Positions 1 through 8,296 are shown, counted from the stretch's first letter. The stretch: 31,214 nucleotides of DNA from Clostridia bacterium (GCA_017631745.1 JAGBSR010000063.1:1-31214); one strand, 5' to 3'. Notes: a model not told the origin generated them from the sequence alone. Numbers and translations are program-made.

Positions 1-62
1 GATGTGGTGCCCTCAGAATATATATGGCTTAAGTTTTTGGTTTCAAGAACAACTGCGCTCAT
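1..62 (-). CDS. ecfA2: ECF transporter ATPase EcfA2, N-terminal fragment
   Basis: Only the first 20 or so codons are in the window; the gene continues past base 1. The minus-strand ATG at 62-60 opens a peptide beginning MSAVVLETKNLSHIYSEGT, the usual first beta strands of an ABC ATPase of the energy-coupling-factor (vitamin/cofactor uptake) type. It starts four bases after the ecfA1 stop codon (67-69), a spacing that suggests translational coupling. In Firmicutes ecfA1, ecfA2 and ecfT usually follow one another, so the second ATPase is the expected neighbour. No nucleotide-binding motif is in the visible part, so the name rests on position and the N-terminal pattern. Confidence 0.75.
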   Translation of the reverse strand, partial: MSAVVLETKNLSHIYSEGTT

Positions 63-66
63 TTTT

Positions 67-918
67 TCACACCTTTTTGATTCTGATAATTTCGCTTAAA
101 AGCTCTTCTACAGTGAGAATGTTGCCTTTGATGTCCACGCCCTCATTTTTAAGCTCACGGGCAAGGAAGGTTGATTCGGGCACATCAAGACCCACTTGTT
201 TAAGAATATCTATATGGCTGAAAACCTCTCTCGGCTCGCCGTCAAGGATGATTTCACCCTTTTCCATAACAATTACACGTTTTGCTTTGGCAGCCTCATC
301 CATATAGTGAGTGATGAAGATAACTGTGATGCCGTATTCCTCGTTGAGCATTTTAACGGTATCCATTACTTCTTTTCTGCCTCTGGGGTCAAGCATAGAT
401 GTGGGCTCGTCTAAAACGATGCACTGAGGCTGCATTGCGATAATGCCTGCAATGGCAACTCTCTGCTTCTGACCGCCTGAAAGCTTGTGAGGCTCTGAAA
501 GACGAAAATCGTACATACCGACTCTCTTTAAGGCTTCGTCAACTCTTTTTCTGATTTCTGTGGGCTCAACACCTAAATTTTCCGGGCCGAAAGCTACGTC
601 ATCTTCAACTATAGTTGCAACTATCTGATTGTCGGGATTTTGGAATACCATACCGACCTTTTGTCTTATATCGTTGATAGTTTCTTCGTCGGCAGTGTCA
701 ATGCCATCGACTAAAACCTGACCTGACTGAGGAATATTTATGCCGTTGCAAAGCTTTGCTACAGTACTCTTACCGCAGCCGTTATGACCGAGTACCGCAA
801 CGAAATCGCCTTTTTTTATCTTCAAAGAGAAGTTTTCAATAATAGTTTCGCCTATATTGTTATCTTCGTCCTCGTCGTAAGAAAAGGTAACATTTTTAAA
901 TTCGATAAAGTTATCCAT
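67..918 (-). CDS. ecfA1: Energy-coupling factor transporter ATPase EcfA1
   Basis: Cytoplasmic ABC ATPase that powers vitamin or cofactor uptake through an ECF module (EcfA1, EcfA2, EcfT and an interchangeable S component). Visible in the 283-residue product: Walker A GHNGCGKST (44-52), Q-loop QNPDNQ (93-98) followed by the EcfA-typical VEDDVAFGPENLG, signature LSGGQ (146-150), Walker B CIVLDEP (166-172) and the switch histidine in FITH (H204). I chose the ATG at 918 over the upstream in-frame codon at 939 because AAAAGGAGT lies just before it and the extra residues overlap the methyltransferase end. It starts five bases after that gene's stop and runs into ecfA2, so it is the tail of the ruv operon transcript. 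The substrate cannot be told: no S component is visible. Confidence 0.93.
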   Translation of the reverse strand: MDNFIEFKNVTFSYDEDEDNNIGETIIENFSLKIKKGDFVAVLGHNGCGKSTVAKLCNGINIPQSGQVLVDGIDTADEETINDIRQKVGMVFQNPDNQIVATIVEDDVAFGPENLGVEPTEIRKRVDEALKRVGMYDFRLSEPHKLSGGQKQRVAIAGIIAMQPQCIVLDEPTSMLDPRGRKEVMDTVKMLNEEYGITVIFITHYMDEAAKAKRVIVMEKGEIILDGEPREVFSHIDILKQVGLDVPESTFLARELKNEGVDIKGNILTVEELLSEIIRIKKV

Positions 919-923
919 AAACT

Positions 924-1790
924 TTACTCCTTTTCCCATATAGCAGATGCACCGCAGGGAAGAATCATACCGCTGTCTGTAACGGGCAGACCGATTTCTG
1001 ATGAAGAAACCTTACCGCCGAATTTCTTTTTGATAACAGCGCCTAAAATATATTCCATAACTGAGGATGAAAGACCTGTTGTGTAGGAATTGATGAGCAT
1101 CATAAGGGAATCTTCATATAAAAGCTCACTGCAAAGCTCAACAAAGCCGTAAACCTCATCTTCTAACTTCCATACTTCACCGCCGGGGCCTCTGCCGTAT
1201 GAGGGCGGGTCCATAATGATGATGTCGTATTTGTTACCGCGGCGGATTTCTCTCTGAACAAACTTGATACAGTCGTCAACTATCCAGCGTACACTGCCGT
1301 CGGCAACGCCTGAAGAGATAGCATTTTCCTTTGCCCAGGCTGTCATACCCTTTGATGCATCAACGTGCACAACGTGGGCATTTTCCATTAAAGGAGCAAC
1401 AGTTGCACCGCCTGTGTATGCAAAGAGGTTGAGCACCTTGACGGGTCTGCCTGCTTTTCTGATGACTTCTCTGGTGTAGTCCCAGTTAACAGCCTGCTCA
1501 GGAAAAAGACCTGTGTGCTTGAAGCCCATAGTCTTGATATTGAAGGTCATATCCTTATAGTTGATGCTCCAGAACGGGGGCATCTTGCTTCTCACTTCCC
1601 ATTCACCGCCGCCTGACTTTGAACGGTGGTAGTAAGCGTCAGCCTTGCGCCACAAGGGATTTTTCTTGGGAGTCTTCCAGATAACCTGAGGGTCGGGGCG
1701 TACCAGAACGATATTGCCCCATCGCTCTAACTTTTCACCGTCGGAGCAATCAATGAGCTCGTAATCTTTCCAATCTTTTGTATATCTCAT
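924..1790 (-). CDS. Class I SAM-dependent methyltransferase (RlmI/COG1092-like)
   Basis: Probable RNA methyltransferase with a Rossmann-fold catalytic domain. The SAM-binding motif I is LNLFAYTGGATV (120-131), preceded by GLFPEQ (94-99), and the catalytic DPPSYGRG (194-201) is the motif IV form of the RlmI/RlmK-type rRNA methyltransferase group. No N-terminal PUA domain is seen; at 288 residues the protein is shorter than full RlmI and matches the PUA-less relatives common in Clostridia. The start at 1790 has AGAGGT about seven bases upstream. It lies between ruvB and ecfA1 with gaps of 22 and 5 bases. The base modified is unknown. Family assignment is firm; the RNA target is inference. Confidence 0.85.
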   Translation of the reverse strand: MRYTKDWKDYELIDCSDGEKLERWGNIVLVRPDPQVIWKTPKKNPLWRKADAYYHRSKSGGGEWEVRSKMPPFWSINYKDMTFNIKTMGFKHTGLFPEQAVNWDYTREVIRKAGRPVKVLNLFAYTGGATVAPLMENAHVVHVDASKGMTAWAKENAISSGVADGSVRWIVDDCIKFVQREIRRGNKYDIIIMDPPSYGRGPGGEVWKLEDEVYGFVELCSELLYEDSLMMLINSYTTGLSSSVMEYILGAVIKKKFGGKVSSSEIGLPVTDSGMILPCGASAIWEKE

Positions 1791-1812
1791 AGTTTTACCT
1801 CTTAATCATAAC

Positions 1813-2832
1813 TTAAAACATTTGCTGCTGACCCGGTACAGGTAAGCCGAGATGCTCGTATGCGGCAGGAGTTGCAACTCTGCCTCTCGGTGTTCTGCCA
1901 AGGAAGCCTATCTGCATAAGATAGGGCTCGTAGACATCTTCGATTGTCACTGCCTCTTCACCGATAGCTGCTGCGATAGTCTCAAGACCAACGGGGCCGC
2001 CGCCGTAAGATTTAATCATAGTTGAAAGAAGAAGTCTGTCTATTGAGTCGAGACCCATATTGTCAATTTCCATTTTTTCAAGAGCGTGGTCGGCACTGTC
2101 TTCATCGATGATGCCGTCGCCCACAACCTGAGCGAAGTCTCTTGCTCTCTTTAAAAGTCTGTTGGCAATTCGTGGTGTACCTCTTGAACGGGAGGCAATC
2201 TCGAGTGCGCCGTATTTTTCTATATCAATGCCGAGGATGCCTGCGCTTCTTGTTACGATCTGAGCAAGCTCTTCGGGAGTGTACAATTCGAGTCTGAGAA
2301 TAACACCGAATCGGTCACGAAGAGGAGCCGAAAGCTGACCTGCTCTTGTGGTGGCACCCACAAGGGTGAACTTGGGAAGGTCGAGTCTGATTGATCTTGC
2401 CGAGGGGCCCTTACCGATGATGATGTCAAGGGCATTGTCTTCCATTGCAGGATAGAGTACTTCTTCAACGCTTCTGTTAAGGCGGTGAATTTCGTCGATG
2501 AAAAGTACATCGCCCTCGTTGAGGTTTGTGAGCAGCGCCGCAAGGTCGCCCTGCTTTTCGATTGCAGGACCTGATGTTACTCGGAAGTTAACATTCATCT
2601 CATTTGCGATGATGCCTGCAAGAGTTGTTTTACCCAGACCCGGAGGGCCGTAGAGAAGCACATGGTCGAGAGTCTCACCTCTCGCCTTAGCGGCTTTTAT
2701 ATATACCTCAAGGTTTTCCTTTGCCTTTTCCTGACCGATATAATCTGTCAGTACTCTCGGGCGAAGGGAGGTTTCTATATCAGAGTCAAGGCCCGTATAA
2801 TCGGGAGCCATTATTCTTTCTTCAAAATCCAT
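1813..2832 (-). CDS. ruvB: Holliday junction branch migration helicase RuvB
   Basis: Hexameric AAA+ motor that drives branch migration of Holliday junctions with RuvA during recombinational repair. The 339-residue product has Walker A GPPGLGKTT (62-70), Walker B FIDEIHR (111-117), sensor 1 GATTR (159-163), the arginine finger region LRDRFG (171-176) and sensor 2 RGTPRIANRL (217-226), followed by the winged-helix C-terminus with GGPVGLETIAAAIGEE. The length is normal for the family. AAGGTG precedes the ATG at 2832. It follows ruvA by 11 bases in a ruvC-ruvA-ruvB operon. Confidence 0.98.
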   Translation of the reverse strand: MDFEERIMAPDYTGLDSDIETSLRPRVLTDYIGQEKAKENLEVYIKAAKARGETLDHVLLYGPPGLGKTTLAGIIANEMNVNFRVTSGPAIEKQGDLAALLTNLNEGDVLFIDEIHRLNRSVEEVLYPAMEDNALDIIIGKGPSARSIRLDLPKFTLVGATTRAGQLSAPLRDRFGVILRLELYTPEELAQIVTRSAGILGIDIEKYGALEIASRSRGTPRIANRLLKRARDFAQVVGDGIIDEDSADHALEKMEIDNMGLDSIDRLLLSTMIKSYGGGPVGLETIAAAIGEEAVTIEDVYEPYLMQIGFLGRTPRGRVATPAAYEHLGLPVPGQQQMF

Positions 2833-2843
2833 TATCTTTCACC

Positions 2844-3449
2844 TTACATCTTACTTAAGATTTTAAGAGCTTGTTTAATGAGGCTCTGCACATCAAGTGA
2901 GGGGTCAAGCTTGCTGACAGCCACACTCGCGTCAGACTGTGAGTAACCGAGCATTGTCAGAGCCGCAACAGCTTCGCTTGTGTTGGGCATTTCTGTTACC
3001 GCGCCTATTCTGTCGGCATTTTCAAACATCTCACCGTCGGGGATTACACTCTTGACCTTATCCTTAAGGTCGAGGATAATTCGCTGTGCAATCTTAGGGC
3101 CGATACCGCTTGCACGGGTGATTGATTTTGCATCCTTGGTGGAAATTGCAAGGGCGATTTCGTCAACTGTCAGCTCAGATAAAATTGCAAGAGCCGCCTT
3201 GGGGCCTACGCCGTTTACGGTGATGAGCATCTTGAACCACTCGAGCTCATATTCTGTGGAAAAGCCGAAAAGGTCAAGGGCGTCTTCGCGGACATTGAGG
3301 TGGGTATAAACTGTGCCTTCGGATTTGTCGTCGGGCAAATCGTAAAGAGTGAAACGGGATGTATAACACATAAAGCCTACACCGCCGCAGCTTATTACGG
3401 CATAATTTGTGCCCTTATTGATAACTTTGCCTGTGAGTGAATAGAACAT
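2844..3449 (-). CDS. ruvA: Holliday junction DNA-binding protein RuvA
   Basis: Tetrameric structure-specific DNA-binding protein that holds the Holliday junction and loads RuvB. In the 201 residues: an N-terminal OB fold (about 1-63), two helix-hairpin-helix motifs (NGVGPKAALAIL near 79-90 and SGIGPKIAQRI near 114-124), an acidic/flexible linker, and the small C-terminal RuvB-contact domain (SEAVAALTMLGYS, about 157-169). It begins three bases after ruvC ends, which implies coupled translation, and precedes ruvB. Nothing looks abnormal. Confidence 0.97.
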   Translation of the reverse strand: MFYSLTGKVINKGTNYAVISCGGVGFMCYTSRFTLYDLPDDKSEGTVYTHLNVREDALDLFGFSTEYELEWFKMLITVNGVGPKAALAILSELTVDEIALAISTKDAKSITRASGIGPKIAQRIILDLKDKVKSVIPDGEMFENADRIGAVTEMPNTSEAVAALTMLGYSQSDASVAVSKLDPSLDVQSLIKQALKILSKM

Positions 3450-3452
3450 AGC

Positions 3453-3962
3453 TTATATCCCCTTTCTGATTCGTAAATTGTTTGTCATAAGTGAGCCGCT
3501 TGCGTGGGCGTGGCAGATAGCCATTGCCAGAGCATCGGCTGTGTCGTCGGGCTTGGGTACTTTTTCGAGAGCAAGAATTCTTCTTGTCATTTCCTGCACC
3601 TGCTTCTTCTCAGCTCTGCCGTAACCGACTACACTCTGCTTAACCTGCAAGGGTGTATATTCAAATGCCGGTACCGCATTTTTCTGAGCTGCAAGCATTA
3701 TTACGCCTCGTGCCTGACTTACATCGATAACGGTCTTTGCGTTGTTGTTGTAAAAGAGCTTTTCAATAGCCATTGCTTCGGGCTTATGTCGCTCAATTAT
3801 TGCTGTAAGTCCGTCGTATATTTTTTCGAGTCTTATATTAAAAGGTGTGCCCGCATCGGTTAAAATTGCACCGTAATCGATAACACTGAAGTGGTTATTT
3901 TTATATTCAATCACTCCGTAACCGACTATGGCATAACCCGGGTCGATACCTAAGATAATCAT
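3453..3962 (-). CDS. ruvC: Crossover junction endonuclease RuvC
   Basis: Dimeric, metal-dependent resolvase that nicks Holliday junctions symmetrically. The RNase H-like fold shows the four acidic residues expected: D7 in GIDPG, E67 in AIEKLF, and D140 and D143 in PDDTADALA. The 169-residue length is typical. It is the first gene of the ruv operon. A promoter lies at 3993-4021, and GAGGT sits eight bases before the ATG. Confidence 0.97.
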   Translation of the reverse strand: MIILGIDPGYAIVGYGVIEYKNNHFSVIDYGAILTDAGTPFNIRLEKIYDGLTAIIERHKPEAMAIEKLFYNNNAKTVIDVSQARGVIMLAAQKNAVPAFEYTPLQVKQSVVGYGRAEKKQVQEMTRRILALEKVPKPDDTADALAMAICHAHASGSLMTNNLRIRKGI

Positions 3963-3992
3963 GGCATACTACCTCACTATAATAATCAACAT

Positions 3993-4021
3993 ATTATATC
4001 ACAAATTATAGCTTTGAGCAA
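3993..4021 (-). promoter_or_regulatory. Sigma-A promoter of the ruvC operon
   Basis: Read on the minus strand: -35 TTGCTC (4021-4016), a 17-base spacer and a perfect -10 TATAAT (3998-3993). The predicted start would leave a leader of about 25 bases before ruvC. It would serve ruvC, ruvA, ruvB, the methyltransferase and ecfA1/A2, since no terminator interrupts them. Confidence 0.75.
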
Positions 4022-4062
4022 TAGAAAAAGTCAGATTTTTCCGAATATTCCGTGGCTTTTAA

Positions 4063-4168
4063 GTGGGATGAAGAGGGCAGGCAGGGGCTCAGGAAAATTC
4101 CTGCGGAATTTTTGAGAGACGAAGTCTCTCAGCTGTGCCTTCGGCACAGCCCTGAGCCCCTGTCCCAC
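4063..4168. repeat. Three-hairpin intergenic element, copy A
   Basis: A closing stem of 11 perfect pairs (4083-4093 with 4151-4161, AGGGGCTCAGG/CCTGAGCCCCT) encloses three almost abutting hairpins: 4094-4112 (8 bp, loop TGC), 4114-4130 (7 bp, loop GAA) and 4132-4150 (8 bp, loop TTC). An outer GTGGGA/TCCCAC pair (4063-4068 with 4163-4168) closes it further across a 14-base bulge. It lies between the gtrA terminator and the ruvC promoter. The same architecture with different stem sequences occurs at 14829-14906 and 28001-28100. Function unknown; it could be a structured RNA, a protein-binding cruciform or a mobile palindromic repeat. Confidence 0.7.
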
Positions 4169-4182
4169 CGTCTGCAGAGCCT

Positions 4183-4209
4183 AAAAAAAGAGCCGGCAAC
4201 TGCCGACTC
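4183..4209 (-). terminator. Intrinsic terminator after gtrA
   Basis: On the minus strand GAGTCGGC (4209-4202), loop AGTT and GCCGGCTC (4197-4190) form an 8-bp stem followed by seven T. It ends the DUF512-der-GT2-gtrA unit six bases past the gtrA stop codon. Confidence 0.9.
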
Positions 4210-4215
4210 AAAAAT

Positions 4216-4674
4216 TCACTTTTTCTTCCTGAACACAACCAACTTGGAAAAGACATAGTTCAGCACTACAACTGCCGCGGCAAGAACCACTTTCGCAAGG
4301 GTTTCGCCACCGACGGTGAAACCAAGCACCTGCCAGGATATATCTTTCATACCTGCTAAATCCACAAGAGCAACCAAACCGAGTTGTTCCACAAGCAGGG
4401 AAAAAACTCTCGCGGCAAAGAAAGAAGATGCCTCTTTCAATACAAGACCAACATCCCATTTCTTGCTTTCAAAAACGAAAAGCTTGTTGGTCACATAGGC
4501 GAAAACCACGGATACAAACCAGGCTATGATATTGGAAACCCAATACAATTCCACGCCCAGAAGCATATTGAACAGCTCATAGACCAGGAAATTCACCAGA
4601 GTAGTACCCACGCCGAAAATGCCGTAGATAATCAGCTCTTTATATTTAATTATCAGATTCTTGATTGTCTTCAT
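4216..4674 (-). CDS. GtrA-family four-helix membrane protein
   Basis: Small integral membrane protein of the GtrA family, thought to flip or assist transfer of polyprenol-phosphate-linked sugars for cell-wall or teichoic acid glycosylation. The 152 residues hold four hydrophobic helices (roughly 12-35, 42-62, 82-103 and 118-142), with the family patterns YGIFGVGTTLVNFLVY at the start and TNKLFVF in the middle, and a basic C-terminus FRKKK. The ATG at 4674 lies inside the last codons of the glycosyltransferase gene (29-base overlap), so translation is probably coupled. The pairing with a DPM1/GtrB-type GT2 is the usual one. The sugar and acceptor are not known. Confidence 0.88.
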   Translation of the reverse strand: MKTIKNLIIKYKELIIYGIFGVGTTLVNFLVYELFNMLLGVELYWVSNIIAWFVSVVFAYVTNKLFVFESKKWDVGLVLKEASSFFAARVFSLLVEQLGLVALVDLAGMKDISWQVLGFTVGGETLAKVVLAAAVVVLNYVFSKLVVFRKKK

Positions 4675-5581
4675 AACTTAAAATCTCTTTTGAAATAAAT
4701 ATTGGTCTGTCCTTGACCTGTGTGTGTACCTTGCCGAGATATGCTCCACTGATGCCCTGACAGATAAGCACAAGTGAGCCCGCAAAGAGCACTGCCGAAA
4801 TAATGCCGTAGTAAGGTGCAAGCAAGCCGATTATGCCGAAAACAACTGAAATTACAAGCAGAATTGCACCGAGATATAAAGGCAGTTTAAGAGGCTTGTC
4901 TGTGTAAGCCATAATGCCCTCAATAGCGTAGGCTATAAGCTTTTTAAGATTCCACTTGGTCTCTCCGTTTTCGCGGTCTCTGACCTCATAGGGTATAGAA
5001 ACAGTATTGTAACCCACCCATGAGAATATGCCCTTTGAGAAGCGGTGATATTCGGGCAGAGCCACGATAGTATCAGCTACACACTTGCGAAGAGTACGGA
5101 AATCGCTTGCATCACTGATAAAGTCTATGCCCGACATCTTACTGATAGTCTTATAAAATGTGTGCTTGCCCTTAGAAAGAGCTTTGCCCTCTTTGCGGTG
5201 AGCCTGATATGCGGCAACCATATCGCAGTCAGGGTCACTGTCAAGTATCCTTGCCATTTCAACTGCATACTTGGGGTCCTGCTGTAAATCGGCATCAATT
5301 ATTGTGATGTACTCACCTACCGCCTGAGTGAAGCCTGTATACATAGCAGCTTCCTTACCGAAGTTGCGGGAAAAATTAATCACCTTTATTCTGACATCCT
5401 TATTCTCATTGAATATCTGTCTTAACTTTTTAGGGGTAGTGTCCTTACTGCCGTCGTTGACAAAAATAATCTCATAGGAGTCAGTATAGCCTTTCATAGC
5501 TTCAACTGTCTCTTTAAGGAAATTTTCAACATTACCCTCTTCGTTATAGCAGGGTACTATAAGGCTGTGCTTTACTGACAT
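4646..5581 (-). CDS. Polyprenol-phosphate glycosyltransferase, GT2 (GtrB/DPM1-like)
   Basis: Membrane-bound family 2 glycosyltransferase expected to move a sugar from a nucleotide donor to a lipid phosphate on the cytoplasmic face. Seen in 311 residues: N-terminal SLIVPCYNEEGNV (6-18), VNDGSKD (41-47), metal-binding DAD (97-99) with LQQDP, a conserved GETKWNLKKL segment (206-215), and two C-terminal membrane helices (about 235-257 and 261-283). The start at 5581 follows AAGGAG by seven bases. It overlaps gtrA, whose product is the likely flippase partner. A housekeeping GT2/GtrA pair directly behind der is unusual: in many Clostridia plsY and gpsA follow der. Confidence 0.88.
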   Translation of the reverse strand: MSVKHSLIVPCYNEEGNVENFLKETVEAMKGYTDSYEIIFVNDGSKDTTPKKLRQIFNENKDVRIKVINFSRNFGKEAAMYTGFTQAVGEYITIIDADLQQDPKYAVEMARILDSDPDCDMVAAYQAHRKEGKALSKGKHTFYKTISKMSGIDFISDASDFRTLRKCVADTIVALPEYHRFSKGIFSWVGYNTVSIPYEVRDRENGETKWNLKKLIAYAIEGIMAYTDKPLKLPLYLGAILLVISVVFGIIGLLAPYYGIISAVLFAGSLVLICQGISGAYLGKVHTQVKDRPIFISKEILSYEDNQESDN

Positions 5582-5603
5582 AGCAATTCTCCTTTAAGGT
5601 GAA

Positions 5604-6926
5604 TTATTTTCCATCTCTTTCGCGTACGACAAACTTTGTCGGTGTACCCTCAAGGCCGAAAATCTCTCTTATCTGATTATCAAGATAACGCTGATAGCTG
5701 TAATGGAACAGCTCCTTATCATTGACAAAGCAGACAAACGTGGGAGGTCTTGTGGAGGCCTGAGTCATATAATAAATCTTGAGTCTCTTGCCCTTATCTG
5801 TGGGGGGCTGTACTCTTGCGGTAGCTGCAGCGAGAACGTCGTTGAGCTTACCTGTTGAAATTCTCATTGAGTTCTGCTCGTCGACAAACTTGATAAGCTC
5901 AAAGAGTCTGTCAAGGCGCTGACCTGTTTTAGCAGAAATGAAGATAATGGGAGCATAAGACATAAATGAGAAGTCGTTCATAAGCTTCTTTCTGTAGCTG
6001 TCCATTGTCTTGCCGTCTTTTTCAAGAGCATCCCATTTATTTACAGCGATAATACAAGCCTTACCCATTTCGTGAGCAATGCCTGCAACCTTGCTGTCCT
6101 GCTCGGTAAAGCCCTCAAGAGCGTCGATCATAATAACGCATACACTTGCTCTTTCAACGGCCATTTTGGCTCTGATAACGCTGTATTTTTCAATCTGATC
6201 CTCGACCTTGCTCTTTCTTCTGAGACCTGCAGTATCAATAAACATAAAGTCGCCGAATTCGTTATTGATGAAAGTATCTGTAGCATCACGGGTGGTACCT
6301 GCAATGTTTGAAACGATAGCTCTCTCTTCGCCTGAAATAGCATTGATGAGTGAGGATTTGCCTACATTGGGCTTGCCGATAACCGCAACCTTGATGGTAC
6401 TATCGTCGATTTCCTCCTCCTCGTCCTCGGGAAGATGTTCCATAACCGCATCAAGAAGGTCGCCTGTACCGTGACCGTGAACTGATGAAACAGCAATGGG
6501 GTCGCCGAGACCTAAGTTGTAGAATTCGTAGAATTCCATAGGAGGCTCACCGACCTTGTCGCACTTGTTAACACAAAGCACGATGGGCTTATTACTCTTG
6601 AGAAGCATAGCTGCAACATCTTCGTCGGTTGCAACAACGCCCGAATGAATATCAGTAACGAGTACGATAACATCGGCAGAGTCAATTGCAAGCTGAGCCT
6701 GACGGCGCATCTGCTTTAAGATAATATCGTCTGAGTGGGGCTCGATACCGCCTGTATCTATAAGAAGAAAATGACGGTTGAGCCATTCACAGTCACCGTA
6801 AATTCTGTCTCGGGTAACACCGGGGGTGTCGTCAACAATTGACAGACGCTGACCGATAAGCTTATTGAAAAGTGTAGACTTACCTACATTGGGTCTGCCT
6901 ACAATAGCAACGATGGGTCTTGCCAT
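5604..6926 (-). CDS. der: Ribosome biogenesis GTPase Der (EngA)
   Basis: Essential double GTPase that helps mature the 50S subunit. The 440 residues contain two G domains, each with a P-loop GRPNVGKST (10-18) and GKPNVGKSS (about 185-193), DTGG and DTAG switch II motifs, NKCD and NKWD base-specificity motifs, and a C-terminal KH-like domain (about 350-440) ending in TPTKFVVRERDGK. The length is typical. It follows the DUF512 gene by 21 bases; the DUF512-der pairing is common in Clostridia, which supports both calls. Confidence 0.98.
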   Translation of the reverse strand: MARPIVAIVGRPNVGKSTLFNKLIGQRLSIVDDTPGVTRDRIYGDCEWLNRHFLLIDTGGIEPHSDDIILKQMRRQAQLAIDSADVIVLVTDIHSGVVATDEDVAAMLLKSNKPIVLCVNKCDKVGEPPMEFYEFYNLGLGDPIAVSSVHGHGTGDLLDAVMEHLPEDEEEEIDDSTIKVAVIGKPNVGKSSLINAISGEERAIVSNIAGTTRDATDTFINNEFGDFMFIDTAGLRRKSKVEDQIEKYSVIRAKMAVERASVCVIMIDALEGFTEQDSKVAGIAHEMGKACIIAVNKWDALEKDGKTMDSYRKKLMNDFSFMSYAPIIFISAKTGQRLDRLFELIKFVDEQNSMRISTGKLNDVLAAATARVQPPTDKGKRLKIYYMTQASTRPPTFVCFVNDKELFHYSYQRYLDNQIREIFGLEGTPTKFVVRERDGK

Positions 6927-6947
6927 TTAATTCACCATCCTTTTTTA

Positions 6948-8249
6948 TTATTGGCCCATGAACGAGCCGAACAGACTGCCGCCTGTGCAGTCATCAACTT
7001 TAAGATTAACACCGAGAGCTTCTTCAACCTCCTGAGTGCTCACACTGTCAAGGAAGAGGTCGCCCTCGCTTCTGAGCATAACCTGAGGTATGGCAAGGTC
7101 CTTTGCCAAGGGCTTATCTCTGAGCTGACCTATAAGGTCATTGCCCGTAATAAGACCTGCCACGGTTATACTGTGACCGAAAAAGTCGTTCTTTATTTCG
7201 TAAACATCTATTTTACTTTTATTATACTTGCTCATAAAGATTTCTGCAAGCTCTTTTATCAGAGGATAAGCCGCCACGCCCGTTGCCACACTCAGGTGAG
7301 TTTCAGGGTCGGCATCCTCGCAATTTTCAATTTCACAGAGGAATTCTTCTTTCAGTGAAGTCCACATACCCACGCCGTTTTCTATCTGGCAATAGGTTTC
7401 GTAATATTCACCGTCAGGCAAAGCTCTGCCCGACTTGAGATAAAATTCATCAGCGGCATAGACGAGTCTTGTGCCGTATTCTGCCTTGAACTTTTCACCG
7501 AATTCATCGATGATATCTATAACCTCTGCTGCGGTTTCTTTTGTGTACTCAGGCATATCGAAAAGGCCCTCGCGGTGCTTTGTCACACCTACAGGTACAC
7601 AAGCAATGCTCTGAAGATTTTCGCCAAGCTCGCCTAATTTTTCAAGGGAATAGCGAAGCTCCTGACCGTCGTTGATTCCGGGACAAAGCACAAGCTGAGT
7701 GTTTATCGCAATGTCGTTTTGGGCTAAGCGATGAAGTACAGACAGGCTCTCACCTGCGTTTTTGTTTTTCATCATATGCACACGAAGCTCTTTATTCATA
7801 GTGTGCACACTGACATTGACAGGGCTGATGTGCATTTCGATAATCTTTTCCACATCTCTTTCACTAAGGTTAGTCAGAGTGATATAGTTGCCGAAAAGAA
7901 ATGACAGCCTAGAATCGTCGTCTTTGAAATATATTGACTCACGAAGACCCTTGGGATTCTGGTCGATGAAGCAGAAAATACACTTGTTTTTGCAGTGTCT
8001 TTCCTTATCCATAAGATATGTTTCAAAGGTGAGACCTAAATCCTCATCCTCGCCTTTTTTAATCCACACAGCCTTGGTTTTGCCGCCGCTTTCATAGACA
8101 ACACTTATTTTAATATCTTTTGTGTAAAACTGATAATCAAGAAAGTCTGTTATTTCGTGCCCTGATATTTTAATGAGGGTATCCCCTGCTTTTATGCCCT
8201 TTTTATAGGCAGGTGAAGACTTTATAACATCTTTAATTAAAACCGACAT
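6948..8249 (-). CDS. DUF512-family iron-sulfur protein with N-terminal PDZ domain
   Basis: Protein of unknown biochemical role in the radical-SAM-like DUF512 family. A PDZ-type domain is at the N-terminus (about 1-65, with SSPAYKKGIKAGDTLIKI). It is followed by a cysteine cluster C86-x3-C90-x2-C93 (HCKNKCIFCFIDQ), the radical-SAM spacing for a 4Fe-4S cluster, and then a long C-terminal DUF512 region (about 210-433). The 433-residue length fits the family. It is first in a unit with der, after the rpmF terminator. The start has AAAGGG about seven bases upstream; four GTTAGGA-type heptads (8269-8296) lie just before that. No convincing promoter was found in the short gap. Confidence 0.88.
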   Translation of the reverse strand: MSVLIKDVIKSSPAYKKGIKAGDTLIKISGHEITDFLDYQFYTKDIKISVVYESGGKTKAVWIKKGEDEDLGLTFETYLMDKERHCKNKCIFCFIDQNPKGLRESIYFKDDDSRLSFLFGNYITLTNLSERDVEKIIEMHISPVNVSVHTMNKELRVHMMKNKNAGESLSVLHRLAQNDIAINTQLVLCPGINDGQELRYSLEKLGELGENLQSIACVPVGVTKHREGLFDMPEYTKETAAEVIDIIDEFGEKFKAEYGTRLVYAADEFYLKSGRALPDGEYYETYCQIENGVGMWTSLKEEFLCEIENCEDADPETHLSVATGVAAYPLIKELAEIFMSKYNKSKIDVYEIKNDFFGHSITVAGLITGNDLIGQLRDKPLAKDLAIPQVMLRSEGDLFLDSVSTQEVEEALGVNLKVDDCTGGSLFGSFMGQ

Positions 8250-8268
8250 AAAATAACCCTTTCTTAAA

Positions 8269-8296
8269 GTTAGAAGTTAGGAGTGAGGAGTTAGGA
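8269..8296 (+). repeat. Four-unit heptad tandem repeat
   Basis: Units GTTAGAA, GTTAGGA, GTGAGGA and GTTAGGA run end to end, directly before the ribosome binding site of the DUF512 gene on the opposite strand. Heptad-built ends also mark the MITE-like copies at 16763-17079 and 29490-29721, though with another heptad (TGCARAA). This may be a decayed end of a related element. Confidence 0.6.

Noticed and set aside
4052..4258. Plus-strand open frame of 68 codons
   Set aside because: It lies in the three-hairpin element and the gtrA terminator and shows no protein-like pattern.
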